This document shows, one piece after another, positions 8,123 to 16,283 of a stretch of DNA of 64,000 nt. The notes below the pieces were generated by a model that was not told where the DNA came from, made no database searches, and saw only the letters and a list, made by a program, of their open reading frames with translations. Source of the DNA: Paraplanobispora siamensis (lineage in GTDB: Bacteria > Actinomycetota > Actinomycetes > Streptosporangiales > Streptosporangiaceae). A program made the position numbers and the translations under genes. The stretch covers positions 1 to 64,000 of the forward strand of contig NZ_BOOJ01000014.1 of NCBI RefSeq assembly GCF_016863175.1. Direction: 5' to 3'. The stretch's first letter is position 1, and each line of letters starts with the position of its first letter.

Positions 8123-8278
8123 ATGACGAAATGGGAGTACTCGACGGTGCCGCTGCTGGTCCACGCGACCAAGCAGATTCTCGACAACTGGGGCCAGGAC
8201 GGCTGGGAGCTCGTCCAGGTCGTGCCGGGGCCGAACCCCGAGCAGCTTGTCGCCTACCTCAAGCGCCCGAAGGAGTAG
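8123..8278 (+). CDS. small DUF4177-type protein, 51 residues
   Basis: A 51-residue protein beginning MTKWEYSTVPLLVHATKQIL and continuing with NWGQDGWELVQV. Short proteins with a WEY...GWELV pattern are placed in DUF4177, of unknown function. It is conserved between the ATPase pair and ridA in actinobacteria. A leaderless promoter precedes it. Its last codons supply the AAGGAG ribosome-binding site of ridA five bases after its stop, so the two are probably cotranscribed. Confidence 0.85.
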   Translation: MTKWEYSTVPLLVHATKQILDNWGQDGWELVQVVPGPNPEQLVAYLKRPKE

Positions 8279-8283
8279 GCGCG

Positions 8284-8742
8284 GTGTCGCCTGAGGAGAA
8301 GCTGGCCGAGCTCGGCCTGACCCTGCCCGAGGTCGTGACGCCGCTGGCGTCCTACGTCCCGGCCTTGCGCACGGGCGACCACGTCTACACCTCGGGCCAG
8401 ATCCCGATGGTGGACGGCAAGCTGGTGGCCACCGGCAAGGTCGGCGCCGAGGTGAGCGCCGAGGAGGCCCGCGAGCTCGCCCGCATCTGCGCGCTCAACG
8501 CCCTCGCGGCGGTGGCCTCGGTGGCCGGCGGCCTGTCGAACATCGTCAGGATCGTCAAGGTCGTCGGCTTCGTGGCCAGCGACCCGGGGTTCACCGGCCA
8601 CCCGCAGGTCGTCAACGGCGCCAGCGACCTGCTCGGCGAGGTGCTGGGCGAGGCGGGCAAGCACGCCCGCAGCGCGGTGGGCGTCGCCGCGCTGCCGCTC
8701 GACGCGCCGGTCGAGGTCGAGCTGATCGCCGAGGTCCGCTGA
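8284..8742 (+). CDS. ridA: RidA/YjgF-family enamine/imine deaminase
   Basis: A 152-residue RidA-family protein. The family hydrolyses reactive enamine or imine intermediates from PLP enzymes. YTSGQIPMVDG and the ALNALAAVASVAGGLSNIVRIVKV stretch are typical. The terminal P...VEVELIAEVR strand closes the chorismate-mutase-like fold. GTG 8284 follows AAGGAG (8270-8275), which lies in the 3' end of the DUF4177 gene, so coupling is likely. Its place matches Rv3678c in mycobacteria. The usual catalytic Arg near the C-terminus is not obvious in the expected sequence context, so the exact subfamily is uncertain. Confidence 0.88.
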   Translation: MSPEEKLAELGLTLPEVVTPLASYVPALRTGDHVYTSGQIPMVDGKLVATGKVGAEVSAEEARELARICALNALAAVASVAGGLSNIVRIVKVVGFVASDPGFTGHPQVVNGASDLLGEVLGEAGKHARSAVGVAALPLDAPVEVELIAEVR

Positions 8743-8825
8743 CCGTTGTCCGCGGTGGGAGCCGTGCCACATGATGAACCCTGAAAACCGAGTGATGTTC
8801 TGATATTCGGCGGAAAGGTTCAGCT

Positions 8826-9662
8826 ATGGGTGGGATTCCGCTCCCCGGAGAGCTCGGCGAGCGTGCCCGGGACATCCTGGCCGGGCGGGTGGAGCCCGTC
8901 CCGGCCAGGGATGCCGCGACCGTGGTCATCCTGCGTGAGGGGCGCGAGGGGATCGAGACCTACCTGCTCCGGCGCAAGGCGAGCATGGCCTTCGCGGCGG
9001 GCGCCTACGTCTTCCCCGGCGGCTCGGTGGACCCGCGTGACACCGACCACGCGCTCGCCTGGGCCGGACCCTCGCCCGCCGAGTGGGGCTCGGTCTTCGG
9101 GGCCGACGAGAAGACCGCGCGCGGCCTGGTCTGCGCGGCCGTACGGGAGACCTTCGAGGAGTCGGGGGTGCTGCTGGCCGGGCCGTCCGCCGACTCCGTC
9201 GTGGCCGACACCACCGGTGACGACTGGGAGGCCGACCGGCTCGCGCTCATCGAGCGGAGCCTGTCCTTCGCCGACCTCCTCGACCGGCGCGGCCTGGTCC
9301 TCCGCTCCGACCTGCTGCGCCCCTGGGCGCACTGGATCACTCCCGAGGTGGAGCACCGGCGGTTCGACACCCGGTTCTTCGTCGCCGCCCTCCCGCCCGG
9401 CCAGCGCACCCGCGACGTCGGCGGCGAGGCCGACCAGGTCGCCTGGTCCCGGCCCGCCGACGCGATCACGCGGGCCAGGGCCGGTGAGATCTTCCTGATG
9501 CCGCCCACGTACCGGACCCTGAACGAGCTGTCCGCCTACGAGAAGGTCGACGACGTGCTCGGGACCGAGCGGGAGATCGTCACCCTCATGCCGAGGATCG
9601 CCGAGGTGGACGGCGAGATGCACATCGTCCTGGACGACGACTACCGGTTCGGTGTGGCGTGA
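8826..9662 (+). CDS. NUDIX hydrolase (NUDT19-like)
   Basis: A 278-residue NUDIX hydrolase. The Nudix box is split by an insertion: FPGGSVDP..., then about 35 residues, then AAVRETFEESGVLL. Long-insert boxes of this kind occur in NUDT19-type enzymes, some of which cleave CoA esters; the substrate here is not known. The 3' end overlaps the next gene by four bases (GTGA), so it is translationally coupled to the MBL hydrolase. The start ATG follows GGAAAGG. Confidence 0.85.
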   Translation: MGGIPLPGELGERARDILAGRVEPVPARDAATVVILREGREGIETYLLRRKASMAFAAGAYVFPGGSVDPRDTDHALAWAGPSPAEWGSVFGADEKTARGLVCAAVRETFEESGVLLAGPSADSVVADTTGDDWEADRLALIERSLSFADLLDRRGLVLRSDLLRPWAHWITPEVEHRRFDTRFFVAALPPGQRTRDVGGEADQVAWSRPADAITRARAGEIFLMPPTYRTLNELSAYEKVDDVLGTEREIVTLMPRIAEVDGEMHIVLDDDYRFGVA

Positions 9663-10450
9663 GCGGTTTGCGGATCCCGCTTGAAGGGCCGGACGGGTCG
9701 GGCACGGCGCACGCGCTCAACCTGCTGGCCCCCAACCCCTCCCCGATGACCCTGGACGGCACCAACACCTGGGTGATCGGCCGGGGGGAGGACGTGCTGG
9801 TCGTCGATCCCGGGCCGGACGACCCCCGGCACCTCGCCCGGGTCGCCGAGCACCTGCGCGACCGCAGGGTCGTCGCGATCCTGCTCACCCACGGCCACCA
9901 CGACCACAGCGGCGGCGCGCGGGCGTTCGCCGGGCTGGCCGGGGCCCCGGTGCGGGCGCTGGACCCCCGGCACCGGCTGGGCGAGGAGGGGCTGGGCGAC
10001 GGCGACGTGGTCGTCGCAGGCGATCTCGAACTCCACGTGGTGGGCACGCCCGGCCACTCGTTCGACTCGCTCTGCTTCTGGCTGCCGAGGGACCGGGCGA
10101 TGCTCACCGGGGACACCGTGCTCGGCCGGGGCACCACGGTCATCGCCCCGGACGGGGACCTGGCCGACTATCTGCGCTCCCTGGACCGGCTGCGCGCCAC
10201 CGCCGAGCAGGTCGGGGCCGAGGCGCTGCTGCCCGGCCACGGCCCGGTGCTGCCGGACCCGATCGCGGCGCTGGACGGCTACGTCGCGCACCGCAGGCGG
10301 CGCCTGGACCAGATCAGGCAGGCGCGCGAGCAGGGCGCCACGACGCCCAGGGAGATCGTCGAGATCGTCTACGCGGGGGTGGACCGCTCGCTCTGGCCCG
10401 CGGCGGAGATGTCGGTCCGGGCCCAGCTGGACTATCTCGACGGGTCGTGA
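9659..10450 (+). CDS. MBL-fold hydrolase (LACTB2-like)
   Basis: A 263-residue metallo-beta-lactamase-fold protein with THGHHDHSGGA (zinc ligands), TPGHSFDS, LTGDTVLG and LLPGHGP in order. A C-terminal winged-helix-like region follows (DQIRQARE...EIVEIVYAGV), as in LACTB2-like hydrolases. It corresponds to Rv3677c in the conserved block. GTG 9659 overlaps the upstream stop. The substrate is unknown; thioester or nucleic-acid hydrolysis is possible from the family. Confidence 0.87.
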   Translation: MSGLRIPLEGPDGSGTAHALNLLAPNPSPMTLDGTNTWVIGRGEDVLVVDPGPDDPRHLARVAEHLRDRRVVAILLTHGHHDHSGGARAFAGLAGAPVRALDPRHRLGEEGLGDGDVVVAGDLELHVVGTPGHSFDSLCFWLPRDRAMLTGDTVLGRGTTVIAPDGDLADYLRSLDRLRATAEQVGAEALLPGHGPVLPDPIAALDGYVAHRRRRLDQIRQAREQGATTPREIVEIVYAGVDRSLWPAAEMSVRAQLDYLDGS

Positions 10451-10470
10451 GGGAAGGGGGATCCGGGGGC

Positions 10471-11151
10471 TCAGCGGGAACGGTTGTGCAGGCGCTCCAG
10501 GTCCATGATGACCACGGCCTTGGCCTCGATGCGCAGCCAGCCGCGCTGGGCGAAGTCGGCCAGCGCCTTGTTCACGGTCTCGCGTGAGGCGCCGACCAGC
10601 TGGGCCAGCTCCTCCTGGGTGAGGTCGTGGTGGACGCGGACGCCGTCGTCGATCTTCTGGCCGAAGCGGTCGGCGAGGTCCAGCAGGGCCTTGGCGACCC
10701 GGCCGGGGACGTCGGTGAAGACCAGGTCCGCCAGCACGTCGTTGGTACGGCGCAGCCGCTGGGCCAGGGCGCGCAGCAGGTGCAGGGCGACCTCGGGCCG
10801 GCCGGTCAGCCAGGGGCGCAGGTCGTCGTGGCCCAGACCGGCCAGGCGGACGTCGGTCAGGGCGATGGCGGAGGCCGTACGGGGGCGGGGGTCGAAGAGA
10901 GACAGCTCGCCGAACATCTCGCTGGGGCCGAGCACGCTGAGCAGGTTCTCCCGGCCGTCGGGGGCGGTCCTGGAGAGCTTGATCTTGCCTTCGAGGACGA
11001 CGTAGAGCCGGTCGCCGGTCTCGTTCTCACTGAAGAGGGTCTGTCCCTTGGAGAGGCGGACCTCGGAGATGCTCGTGCGCAGGGCGGCGGCGCTCTCACG
11101 ATCGAGCGCGGCGAAGAGAGGGGCCTTGCCCAGCACGTCTTCGGTGTTCAC
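10471..11151 (-). CDS. crp: Crp-family cAMP receptor transcription factor
   Basis: A 226-residue CRP/FNR regulator. The cyclic-nucleotide domain contains the phosphate-binding cassette GELSLFDPRPRTASA, with Glu and Arg positioned as in CRP. A helical linker and a winged helix with the recognition stretch QLVGASRETVNKALADF follow. It matches Rv3676 and SCO3571 in position and sequence. GTG 11151 has an excellent AAGGAGG five bases upstream, which rules out the longer in-frame start. It is divergent from nth. A half-conserved CRP site in the gap suggests autoregulation. Confidence 0.93.
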   Translation of the reverse strand: MNTEDVLGKAPLFAALDRESAAALRTSISEVRLSKGQTLFSENETGDRLYVVLEGKIKLSRTAPDGRENLLSVLGPSEMFGELSLFDPRPRTASAIALTDVRLAGLGHDDLRPWLTGRPEVALHLLRALAQRLRRTNDVLADLVFTDVPGRVAKALLDLADRFGQKIDDGVRVHHDLTQEELAQLVGASRETVNKALADFAQRGWLRIEAKAVVIMDLERLHNRSR

Positions 11152-11256
11152 AATGCCTCCTTGTTCACGGATCACCCATCGTCGGCCCGTTCGCCGCACT
11201 CGCTATGGTGCTGTCGCGAACGCCGCATCCTCATCTTCGGTATCCGCAACAGCCAT

Positions 11257-11272
11257 TGTGACCTATTCCACC
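11257..11272. promoter_or_regulatory. possible CRP site in crp-nth gap
   Basis: TGTGACCTATTCCACC has a perfect left half (TGTGA) and a three-of-five right half against TGTGA-N6-TCACA. It is a candidate autoregulatory site and the resemblance is modest. Confidence 0.3.
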
Positions 11273-11299
11273 ACCGGGCTTGGAAGGGCCCCGGGAGCA

Positions 11300-11305
11300 T
11301 AAGCT
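11300..11305 (+). promoter_or_regulatory. -10 box TAAGCT, leaderless start of nth
   Basis: TAAGCT ends six bases before ATG 11312 and there is no ribosome-binding site, consistent with a leaderless nth mRNA. Confidence 0.5.
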
Positions 11306-11311
11306 GTCGGG

Positions 11312-12031
11312 ATGCTCCGAGAAGGCAGCCCGGCAGGCGAGTCCAGGCTCGCGCTGGTCCGTCGCGCCCGGCGGATGGATCGGATCCTGGCGGAAACCTA
11401 CCCCGACGCCCACTGCGAGCTCGACTTCCGCAACCCCCTAGAGCTCCTGGTCGCCACGATCCTGTCCGCGCAGTGCACGGACAAACGGGTCAACATGGTG
11501 ACCCCCGCGCTTTTTGCCAAATACCGTACGGCTGAGGACTATGCCGGGGCCGACCGCGCGGAACTCGAGGAGATCATCCGGTCCACCGGCTTCTTCCGCG
11601 CCAAGGCCAACAGCATCGTCGGCATGGCCCAGGCCGTGTGCGAGCGCTACGGCGGCGACGTCCCGGCCAGGCTGAAGGACCTGGTGACGCTGCCCGGGGT
11701 CGGGCGCAAGACCGCCAACGTGGTGCTCGGCAACGCCTTCGGGGTGCCGGGGATCACCGTGGACACCCACTTCCAGCGGCTCACCCGCCGCTTCGGCTGG
11801 ACCGTCGAGACGGACCCGGTCAAGATCGAGCAGGTCGTCGCCGAGCTGATCCCCCGGCGCGACTGGACGATGATGTCCCACCGCCTGATCTGGCACGGCC
11901 GCCGCATCTGCCACGCGCGCAAGCCCGCCTGCGGCGCCTGCCCGCTGGCCGCCCTGTGCCCGTCGTACGGCACCGGCCCCACCGATCCCGCCGAGGCCGC
12001 GAAGCTGGTACGGCCCGGTCCCTTCTCCTGA
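11312..12031 (+). CDS. nth: endonuclease III
   Basis: A 239-residue base-excision-repair DNA glycosylase/AP lyase for oxidised pyrimidines. The helix-hairpin-helix [18 protein letters not shown] contains the catalytic Lys, and the catalytic Asp is in [10 protein letters not shown]. The C-terminal [17 protein letters not shown] holds the four iron-sulfur cysteines with C-x6-C-x2-C-x5-C spacing. It lies between crp and a NUDIX gene, as in Streptomyces and mycobacteria. Confidence 0.95.
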   Translation: MLREGSPAGESRLALVRRARRMDRILAETYPDAHCELDFRNPLELLVATILSAQCTDKRVNMVTPALFAKYRTAEDYAGADRAELEEIIRSTGFFRAKANSIVGMAQAVCERYGGDVPARLKDLVTLPGVGRKTANVVLGNAFGVPGITVDTHFQRLTRRFGWTVETDPVKIEQVVAELIPRRDWTMMSHRLIWHGRRICHARKPACGACPLAALCPSYGTGPTDPAEAAKLVRPGPFS

Positions 12032-12144
12032 GCCGGTCCCCTCTCTTCCGCCTTCTGCCGGACCCGCCTCCTCGCGGCACGCGACGCCCGCATCCGGGAA
12101 GCGCCGGAGGGGGCGCCGCGTTGGAGAAGATCGGAGGTGTACCC

Positions 12145-12789
12145 GTGCGAGTTCCTGGGTGGTTGGAGACGCTGGCGGAGCGGGCGGCGGGAGCGCCGGT
12201 GCATCCGGCGATGCGCCCGCCGGAGTCCGGCGGACGTCCGGCCGCGGTGCTGCTGCTGTTCGGCGAGGGGCCCAGCGGTCCCGACGTGCTGCTCATCCAG
12301 CGCAGTTCGCGCGGCAGGCGGCACGCGGGGCAGCCCGCCTTCCCCGGCGGGGGAGTCGACCCCGCCGACGGCGGCCCGGTCGCCGCGGCGCTGCGCGAGG
12401 CGCAGGAGGAGACCGGCCTCGACCCGGCCGGCGTCCACGTGGTCGGCACCATGCCGGAGCTGTACATATGGCGCAGCGACAACCGGGTGACCCCGGTCAT
12501 CGGCTGGTGGCACACGCCCTGCGCCGTGCACGCGGCCTCGCCCGACGAGGTGGAGTCGGTGGAGCGCGTCCCGCTCGCCGAACTGGTCGATCCGGCCAAC
12601 CGGCTCACGCTGCGCCACCCCAGCGGCTACTCCGGGCCCGCGTTCCGGGTGCGGGGCCTGCTGGTGTGGGGCTTCACCGCGGGCGTGCTCGACGGGGTGC
12701 TCGACGACTCGGGCTTCGCGCTGCCCTGGGACGGCTCACGGGTCGAGGACCTGCCCCCGGACGTCCTGAACCTCGCCTCCCGCGGTTAG
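12145..12789 (+). CDS. NUDIX hydrolase, probable CoA pyrophosphatase type
   Basis: A 214-residue protein with FPGGGVDPADGG followed by AALREAQEETGL, the NUDIX box. The upstream LLIQRSSRGRRHAGQPAFPGG corresponds to the CoA-specific motif found in NUDT7/8 and YeaB-type enzymes. It probably hydrolyses CoA or related nucleotides in the cytosol. GTG 12145 has GGAGG seven bases upstream; a TTG at 12121 is less likely. Its 3' end overlaps the convergent HEAT-protein gene by 54 bases, with both reading frames open. Confidence 0.85.
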   Translation: MRVPGWLETLAERAAGAPVHPAMRPPESGGRPAAVLLLFGEGPSGPDVLLIQRSSRGRRHAGQPAFPGGGVDPADGGPVAAALREAQEETGLDPAGVHVVGTMPELYIWRSDNRVTPVIGWWHTPCAVHAASPDEVESVERVPLAELVDPANRLTLRHPSGYSGPAFRVRGLLVWGFTAGVLDGVLDDSGFALPWDGSRVEDLPPDVLNLASRG

Positions 12790-13338
12790 GCCGCGTCCGG
12801 CGCTCCCCGGAGACCTCGCCCCGGCCGCGCCGCTCACCAGCGCCACCCCCAGGCAGGCCCAGTCGGCCACGTCGTCGTCGGGGTCGGCGGCCAGGCGGCG
12901 CAGCGCGGCCATGCCCGCGGGGTCGGGCCGGTCGCCCATGATGTTCGGCAGCGCGTAGGCCGCGCCGTACCGCACTCCGGCGTCGGGGTGCTCCGACAGC
13001 GAGATCGCCGAGGGCAGCGCGCGGCGGTCGCGCAGGTGGCCGAAGGCGATCAGCACCGAGTGGAGCACCATCGGGTCGTCCTCGCTCGCGGCCATGAAGC
13101 GCAGGATCGGCAGGCTCCGGTCGACGAAGCCGAGCCGGCCGAGGATGTCGACCCCGAGCATGCGCTCGGCGGTCGTGGGCCCGCCGCACAGGCGCCGCGC
13201 GGCGGTGAAGGTCTCCAGATCCCCGCGCTCGTGCAGGGCCGCGATGGCCTGCCAGCGCGCCGTACCGTCCGGGTCCGGATCCCGCAGTGCCGTCTCGACC
13301 AGCGACTCCACCGGCACCGGTCCCCCGATCGTTGCCAT
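12736..13338 (-). CDS. HEAT-repeat protein
   Basis: A 200-residue protein of degenerate HEAT/PBS-lyase-type helical repeats, for example RWQAIAALHERGD, RMLGVDILGRLG, VLHSVLIAFGHLRDRRA and AGVRYGAAYALPNI. Such proteins act as scaffolds; no partner is known here. A TATCGT box six bases upstream of ATG 13338 suggests leaderless transcription. The gene is divergent from the MarP-like gene and convergent with the NUDIX gene. The final 18 or so codons overlap the NUDIX coding strand and are rich in Gly and Ser, so the natural end may be an extension. Confidence 0.8.
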   Translation of the reverse strand: MATIGGPVPVESLVETALRDPDPDGTARWQAIAALHERGDLETFTAARRLCGGPTTAERMLGVDILGRLGFVDRSLPILRFMAASEDDPMVLHSVLIAFGHLRDRRALPSAISLSEHPDAGVRYGAAYALPNIMGDRPDPAGMAALRRLAADPDDDVADWACLGVALVSGAAGARSPGSAGRGLTAGGEVQDVRGQVLDP

Positions 13339-13344
13339 ACGGCC

Positions 13345-13350
13345 ACGATA
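13345..13350 (-). promoter_or_regulatory. -10 box TATCGT, HEAT-protein gene
   Basis: TATCGT lies six bases before ATG 13338 on the minus strand, with no ribosome-binding site. Confidence 0.45.
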
Positions 13351-13398
13351 ACCGCACAGAGGCACCGCAACGGGTGCACGCGCGGGGGGCGGGCTGGA

Positions 13399-13404
13399 TA
13401 CCTT
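13399..13404 (+). promoter_or_regulatory. -10 box TACCTT, leaderless start of marP-like gene
   Basis: TACCTT ends six bases before GTG 13411. The intervening TGAAGG is too close to the start to be a normal ribosome-binding site. Confidence 0.5.
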
Positions 13405-13410
13405 TGAAGG

Positions 13411-14604
13411 GTGAGTGGTGATCTCCTCGACCTTATCCTGATCGCCCTGATGGTGGCCTTCGCGGTGTCGGGATACCGGCAGGGGTTCATCATCGGAGCC
13501 CTGAGCTTCATCGGCTTCGTCGGCGGCGTGCTGCTGGGCGTCTTCATCGCGCCCCCGATCGCCGGGGCCATCATCGACGGCGAGACCGAGCGCGCGCTGC
13601 TCGCCATCGTGATCGTCTTCCTCACCGCGATCGTCGGGCAGTTCGCCTCCTCGACGGTCGGCGCGGTGATCCGCAGCCACGTCACCTGGGAACCGGCGAA
13701 GGTCGTCGACGCAGTCGGCGGCACGTTCGCCAGCGCGCTCGCGGTGCTGATCGTCGCGTGGTTCATCGGCTCGCTGCTCGCCGTCTCCCCGTTCACGATG
13801 ATCAGTGAGCATGTGAACAAGTCGCTGCTGCTGAGAGCCCTCGACCAGACGATCCCGCAGGCGGCCAGGGACATCCAGAAGCCGATCAAGGACCTGCTCG
13901 ACACCTCCGGCTTCCCCCAGGTCTTCGACGACATCGGGGGCGGCCGGTTCGTCGACGTGGCGCCGCCCGACAAGAGCGTGGCCAAGGGCGCCCAGCTGGA
14001 GCGGGCCCGCAAGGGCATCGTCAAGGTGCAGGGCGTGGCGTCGAGCTGCCGCAAGCACATCGAGGGCACCGGGTTCGTCTACGCCCAGAACAAGATCATG
14101 ACGAACGCCCACGTGGTCGCCGGGGTCGACCAGGAGCTCGAGGTCGTCGACTATCTCAACAACGTCCGCCCGGCCAGGGTCGTGCTCTACAACCCCGACA
14201 GGGACATCGCGATCCTGCACGTCTCCGGGCTGGACCTGCCGATCCTGCGCTTCGACGGCACCGCGGAGGAGAGCGACGACGCCATCGTCGCGGGCTTCCC
14301 GCACGGGGAGGGCTACACCCTCAACGAGGCCCGCATCAGGGTCCGCCAGCAGGCCAAGGGCCCCGACATCTACGAGAGCAAGACCGTCATCCGCGACGTC
14401 TACGCCATCCGCGGCCTGGTCCGCCCCGGCAACTCCGGCGGGCCGCTGCTGACGCCCGACGGCCGGGTCTACGGCGTGGTCTTCGCCGCGGCCCTCGACC
14501 AGCAGGAGACCGGCTACGTCCTGACCGCCGCCGAGGTGGCCCCGGACGCCGAGGACGGCTCCAAGCTGTTCAACCGGGTGGACACCCAGGAGTGCGATCA
14601 CTGA
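13411..14604 (+). CDS. MarP-like membrane serine protease
   Basis: A 397-residue protein with four N-terminal membrane helices of the CvpA/colicin-V type (residues about 5-135). A periplasmic trypsin-like protease follows with the triad His234 (TNAHVV), Asp265 (DRDIAIL) and Ser342 (GNSGGPL). Two cysteines (SSCRKH and QECDH) probably form the disulfide known in MarP (Rv3671c), which is needed for acid and oxidative-stress resistance in M. tuberculosis. The neighbours nth, NUDIX and the epoxide-hydrolase-like gene match that locus. The last 17 codons form the first unit of a tandem repeat that continues downstream. Confidence 0.92.
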   Translation: MSGDLLDLILIALMVAFAVSGYRQGFIIGALSFIGFVGGVLLGVFIAPPIAGAIIDGETERALLAIVIVFLTAIVGQFASSTVGAVIRSHVTWEPAKVVDAVGGTFASALAVLIVAWFIGSLLAVSPFTMISEHVNKSLLLRALDQTIPQAARDIQKPIKDLLDTSGFPQVFDDIGGGRFVDVAPPDKSVAKGAQLERARKGIVKVQGVASSCRKHIEGTGFVYAQNKIMTNAHVVAGVDQELEVVDYLNNVRPARVVLYNPDRDIAILHVSGLDLPILRFDGTAEESDDAIVAGFPHGEGYTLNEARIRVRQQAKGPDIYESKTVIRDVYAIRGLVRPGNSGGPLLTPDGRVYGVVFAAALDQQETGYVLTAAEVAPDAEDGSKLFNRVDTQECDH

Positions 14605-14802
14605 TCCCGGCGGTCGGGGACGGCTCCGAGCTGTCCAGCCGGATGGCCACCTGCGAACACTGCCCTGGCGGCCGGAGACGGTTCCAGGCTGTTCTGTCGG
14701 GTGGACACCCGGGGGTGTGATCACTGATCCCGGCGGTCGGGGACGGCTCCAGGTTGTTCAGCCGGACGGCCGTCAGTGCCGTCACTGACCTCGGCCGGCG
14801 GG
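14553..14802. repeat. tandem repeat anchored in marP 3' end, 4 units
   Basis: Units start at 14553, 14618, 14676 and 14741 (65, 58, 65 and about 60 bases). Each begins (G/A)GACGG(C/T)TCC and, in three of four, ends with a CACTGA(T/C)C followed by CGGCGG- or CGGCCGG-like sequence. Unit one encodes the end of the MarP-like protein and its TGA. Units three and four run antisense through the end of the DUF309 gene and code for its last roughly 20 residues. Confidence 0.85.
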
Positions 14803-15260
14803 GAGGCGGTCGTCAGCAGGGCCGCGATCGCGGCGACGGCCGCGGCGGGGTCCGGGCCGTCCTGCTCGTCCAGCTCGCGGGCCGCCGCGGCGATGGCGTC
14901 GTACGGCGGGCCGTACGAGGCGATCCTGTCGGCGCCGCGCGCGAGGAGCGCCGCGGCCCCGCGCCGGTTGCCCCGCTGCAGGTGGGTGAGCCCGACGCAG
15001 ACCTGCGCGAGCCCCTGCCACAGCTCGCGCTCCTCGGCCGGGCCGGTCTTCCAGCGGGCCTCCAGCACCTCGTGGGCGTGGAAGGGCCGCTCCTGCCCGA
15101 GCAGGCGGCACGCCTCGGTGAGGGCCTCGGCGGCGCCGGGGGCGTAGTCGTCGGGAACGCGCTCCACACCCTCGGCGCCGCGCGGCAGGGGACGGCCGAA
15201 CGCGTCGCGGGGCCGCCGGTTGCGCGCCCGGCCGTCGGGGTCGCGGTCTCTGGGGATCAT
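14721..15260 (-). CDS. DUF309 protein
   Basis: A 179-residue DUF309-family protein. The helical core EACRLLGQERPFHAHEVLEARW and LWQGLAQVCVGLTHLQRGN, with its conserved HxxHE-like cluster, matches the family. Its function is unknown. Two edges are unusual. The first codons (MIPRDRDPDG) lie in the tandem repeat derived from the tail of the upstream epoxide-hydrolase gene. The last 20 or so residues (DGRPAEQPGAVPDRRDQ) lie in the antisense of the marP-tail repeat. The ancestral protein was therefore probably shorter at its C-terminus. It is the last gene of the holin-like, hydrolase, DUF309 minus-strand run. Confidence 0.82.
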   Translation of the reverse strand: MIPRDRDPDGRARNRRPRDAFGRPLPRGAEGVERVPDDYAPGAAEALTEACRLLGQERPFHAHEVLEARWKTGPAEERELWQGLAQVCVGLTHLQRGNRRGAAALLARGADRIASYGPPYDAIAAAARELDEQDGPDPAAAVAAIAALLTTASPPAEVSDGTDGRPAEQPGAVPDRRDQ

Positions 15261-15384
15261 CGGCCGGACTCCGGGTTGTGGTCTTCGGGGATCACCGGCC
15301 GGCCTCCGGGTCGCGGCTTCCAGGGGTCATCGGCCGGTTCGCGTTGTGGTCTCCGGAGATCACCGGTCGGGCTCCGGGTCGGCC
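15242..15384. repeat. tandem repeat anchored in the epoxide-hydrolase-like gene 3' end, 4 units
   Basis: Read on the minus strand, units at 15343-15384, 15312-15342, 15275-15311 and 15242-15274 each carry CCGG(C/T)GATGA-like or CCGGTGATC sequence and a following GA(A/G)ACC or GAAGCC. They alternate between two half-unit types, giving a double unit of about 70 bases. The first unit holds the stop codon of the hydrolase gene. The last holds the ATG of the DUF309 gene. Confidence 0.75.
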
Positions 15385-16283
15385 AGCCAGCCGATCAGCT
15401 CGGCGTCGAAGGTCTCGGGGCGCTCCTCATGGGGGAAGTGGCCCGCGCCCTCGATCAGCCGCCAGCGGTAGGGGGCGGCCACGTAGCGGCCCGAACCCTG
15501 GGCGGTGCGCGGCAGGAAACGGCTGTCGAGCGCGCCGTGCACGTGAAGCGTGGGCCTGTCGATCTCCGCGCGCATCCGCCTGGCGTAGCGCATCCCGTCC
15601 GGGCGCACCTGGGAGCGGGCGAACCAGCGGTGGTACTCCAGCGCGCAGTGGGAGACGTTGGGGATGCGGAACGCCTCGCGATAGGTCCGTACGGCCTCCT
15701 CGTCCAGCCCCTCGGGCCCGGCCCACCCCCGCAGCAGCCGGCCCACCCGGGCGGAGCCGTCGGCGGTCAGGCGGCGCTCGGGCAGGAGCGGCAGCTGGAA
15801 GCCCAGCGCGTGGCTGCTCGCCCTGAGCTGCCCGAACGGATCGGCCACCATGGCCGAGCGGAGCCGGAGGGGGTGCGGGGCCGAGACCGGGACCAGCCGC
15901 CGGACCACCTTGGGGTCAAGCACGGCCATCGTCCAGGCGAGCAGGCCGCCCCAGTCGTGGCCGACGACGACGGCGCCGGTCTCGCCCAGGGCGCGGATCA
16001 GCCCGGCGGCGTCGGCGGCCAGGGCGGGCAGGTCGTAGCCGCGCGGCGGCTTGTCGCTCGCGCCGTAGCCGCGCAGGTCGACGGCGACGGCGCGGTAGCC
16101 CGCCGCGGGCAGGGAGACGAGCTGGTGGCGCCAGCTCCACCAGAACTGCGGGAAGCCGTGCAGCAGCAGCACGAGCGGGCCCTCACCGGCCTCCACGACG
16201 TGGAAGCGGGTGCCGCGGGCGTGCACGGAGCGGTGGGTCCACGGGCCCTCGACCCGGACCACGGACTCGTCGGAGGTGATCAC
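15360..16283 (-). CDS. alpha/beta hydrolase, epoxide-hydrolase type (EphE-like)
   Basis: A 307-residue alpha/beta hydrolase with oxyanion motif HGFP, DLRGYGASDKPP, the nucleophile elbow GHDWGG with Asp as nucleophile, and the terminal GAGHFPHEERPE with the catalytic His. An Asp nucleophile points to an epoxide hydrolase or haloalkane dehalogenase; position next to marP matches mycobacterial ephE. GTG 16283 overlaps the stop of the holin-like gene (GTGA), so it is translationally coupled. Longer in-frame starts would run deep into that gene. Confidence 0.87.
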   Translation of the reverse strand: MITSDESVVRVEGPWTHRSVHARGTRFHVVEAGEGPLVLLLHGFPQFWWSWRHQLVSLPAAGYRAVAVDLRGYGASDKPPRGYDLPALAADAAGLIRALGETGAVVVGHDWGGLLAWTMAVLDPKVVRRLVPVSAPHPLRLRSAMVADPFGQLRASSHALGFQLPLLPERRLTADGSARVGRLLRGWAGPEGLDEEAVRTYREAFRIPNVSHCALEYHRWFARSQVRPDGMRYARRMRAEIDRPTLHVHGALDSRFLPRTAQGSGRYVAAPYRWRLIEGAGHFPHEERPETFDAELIGWLADPEPDR

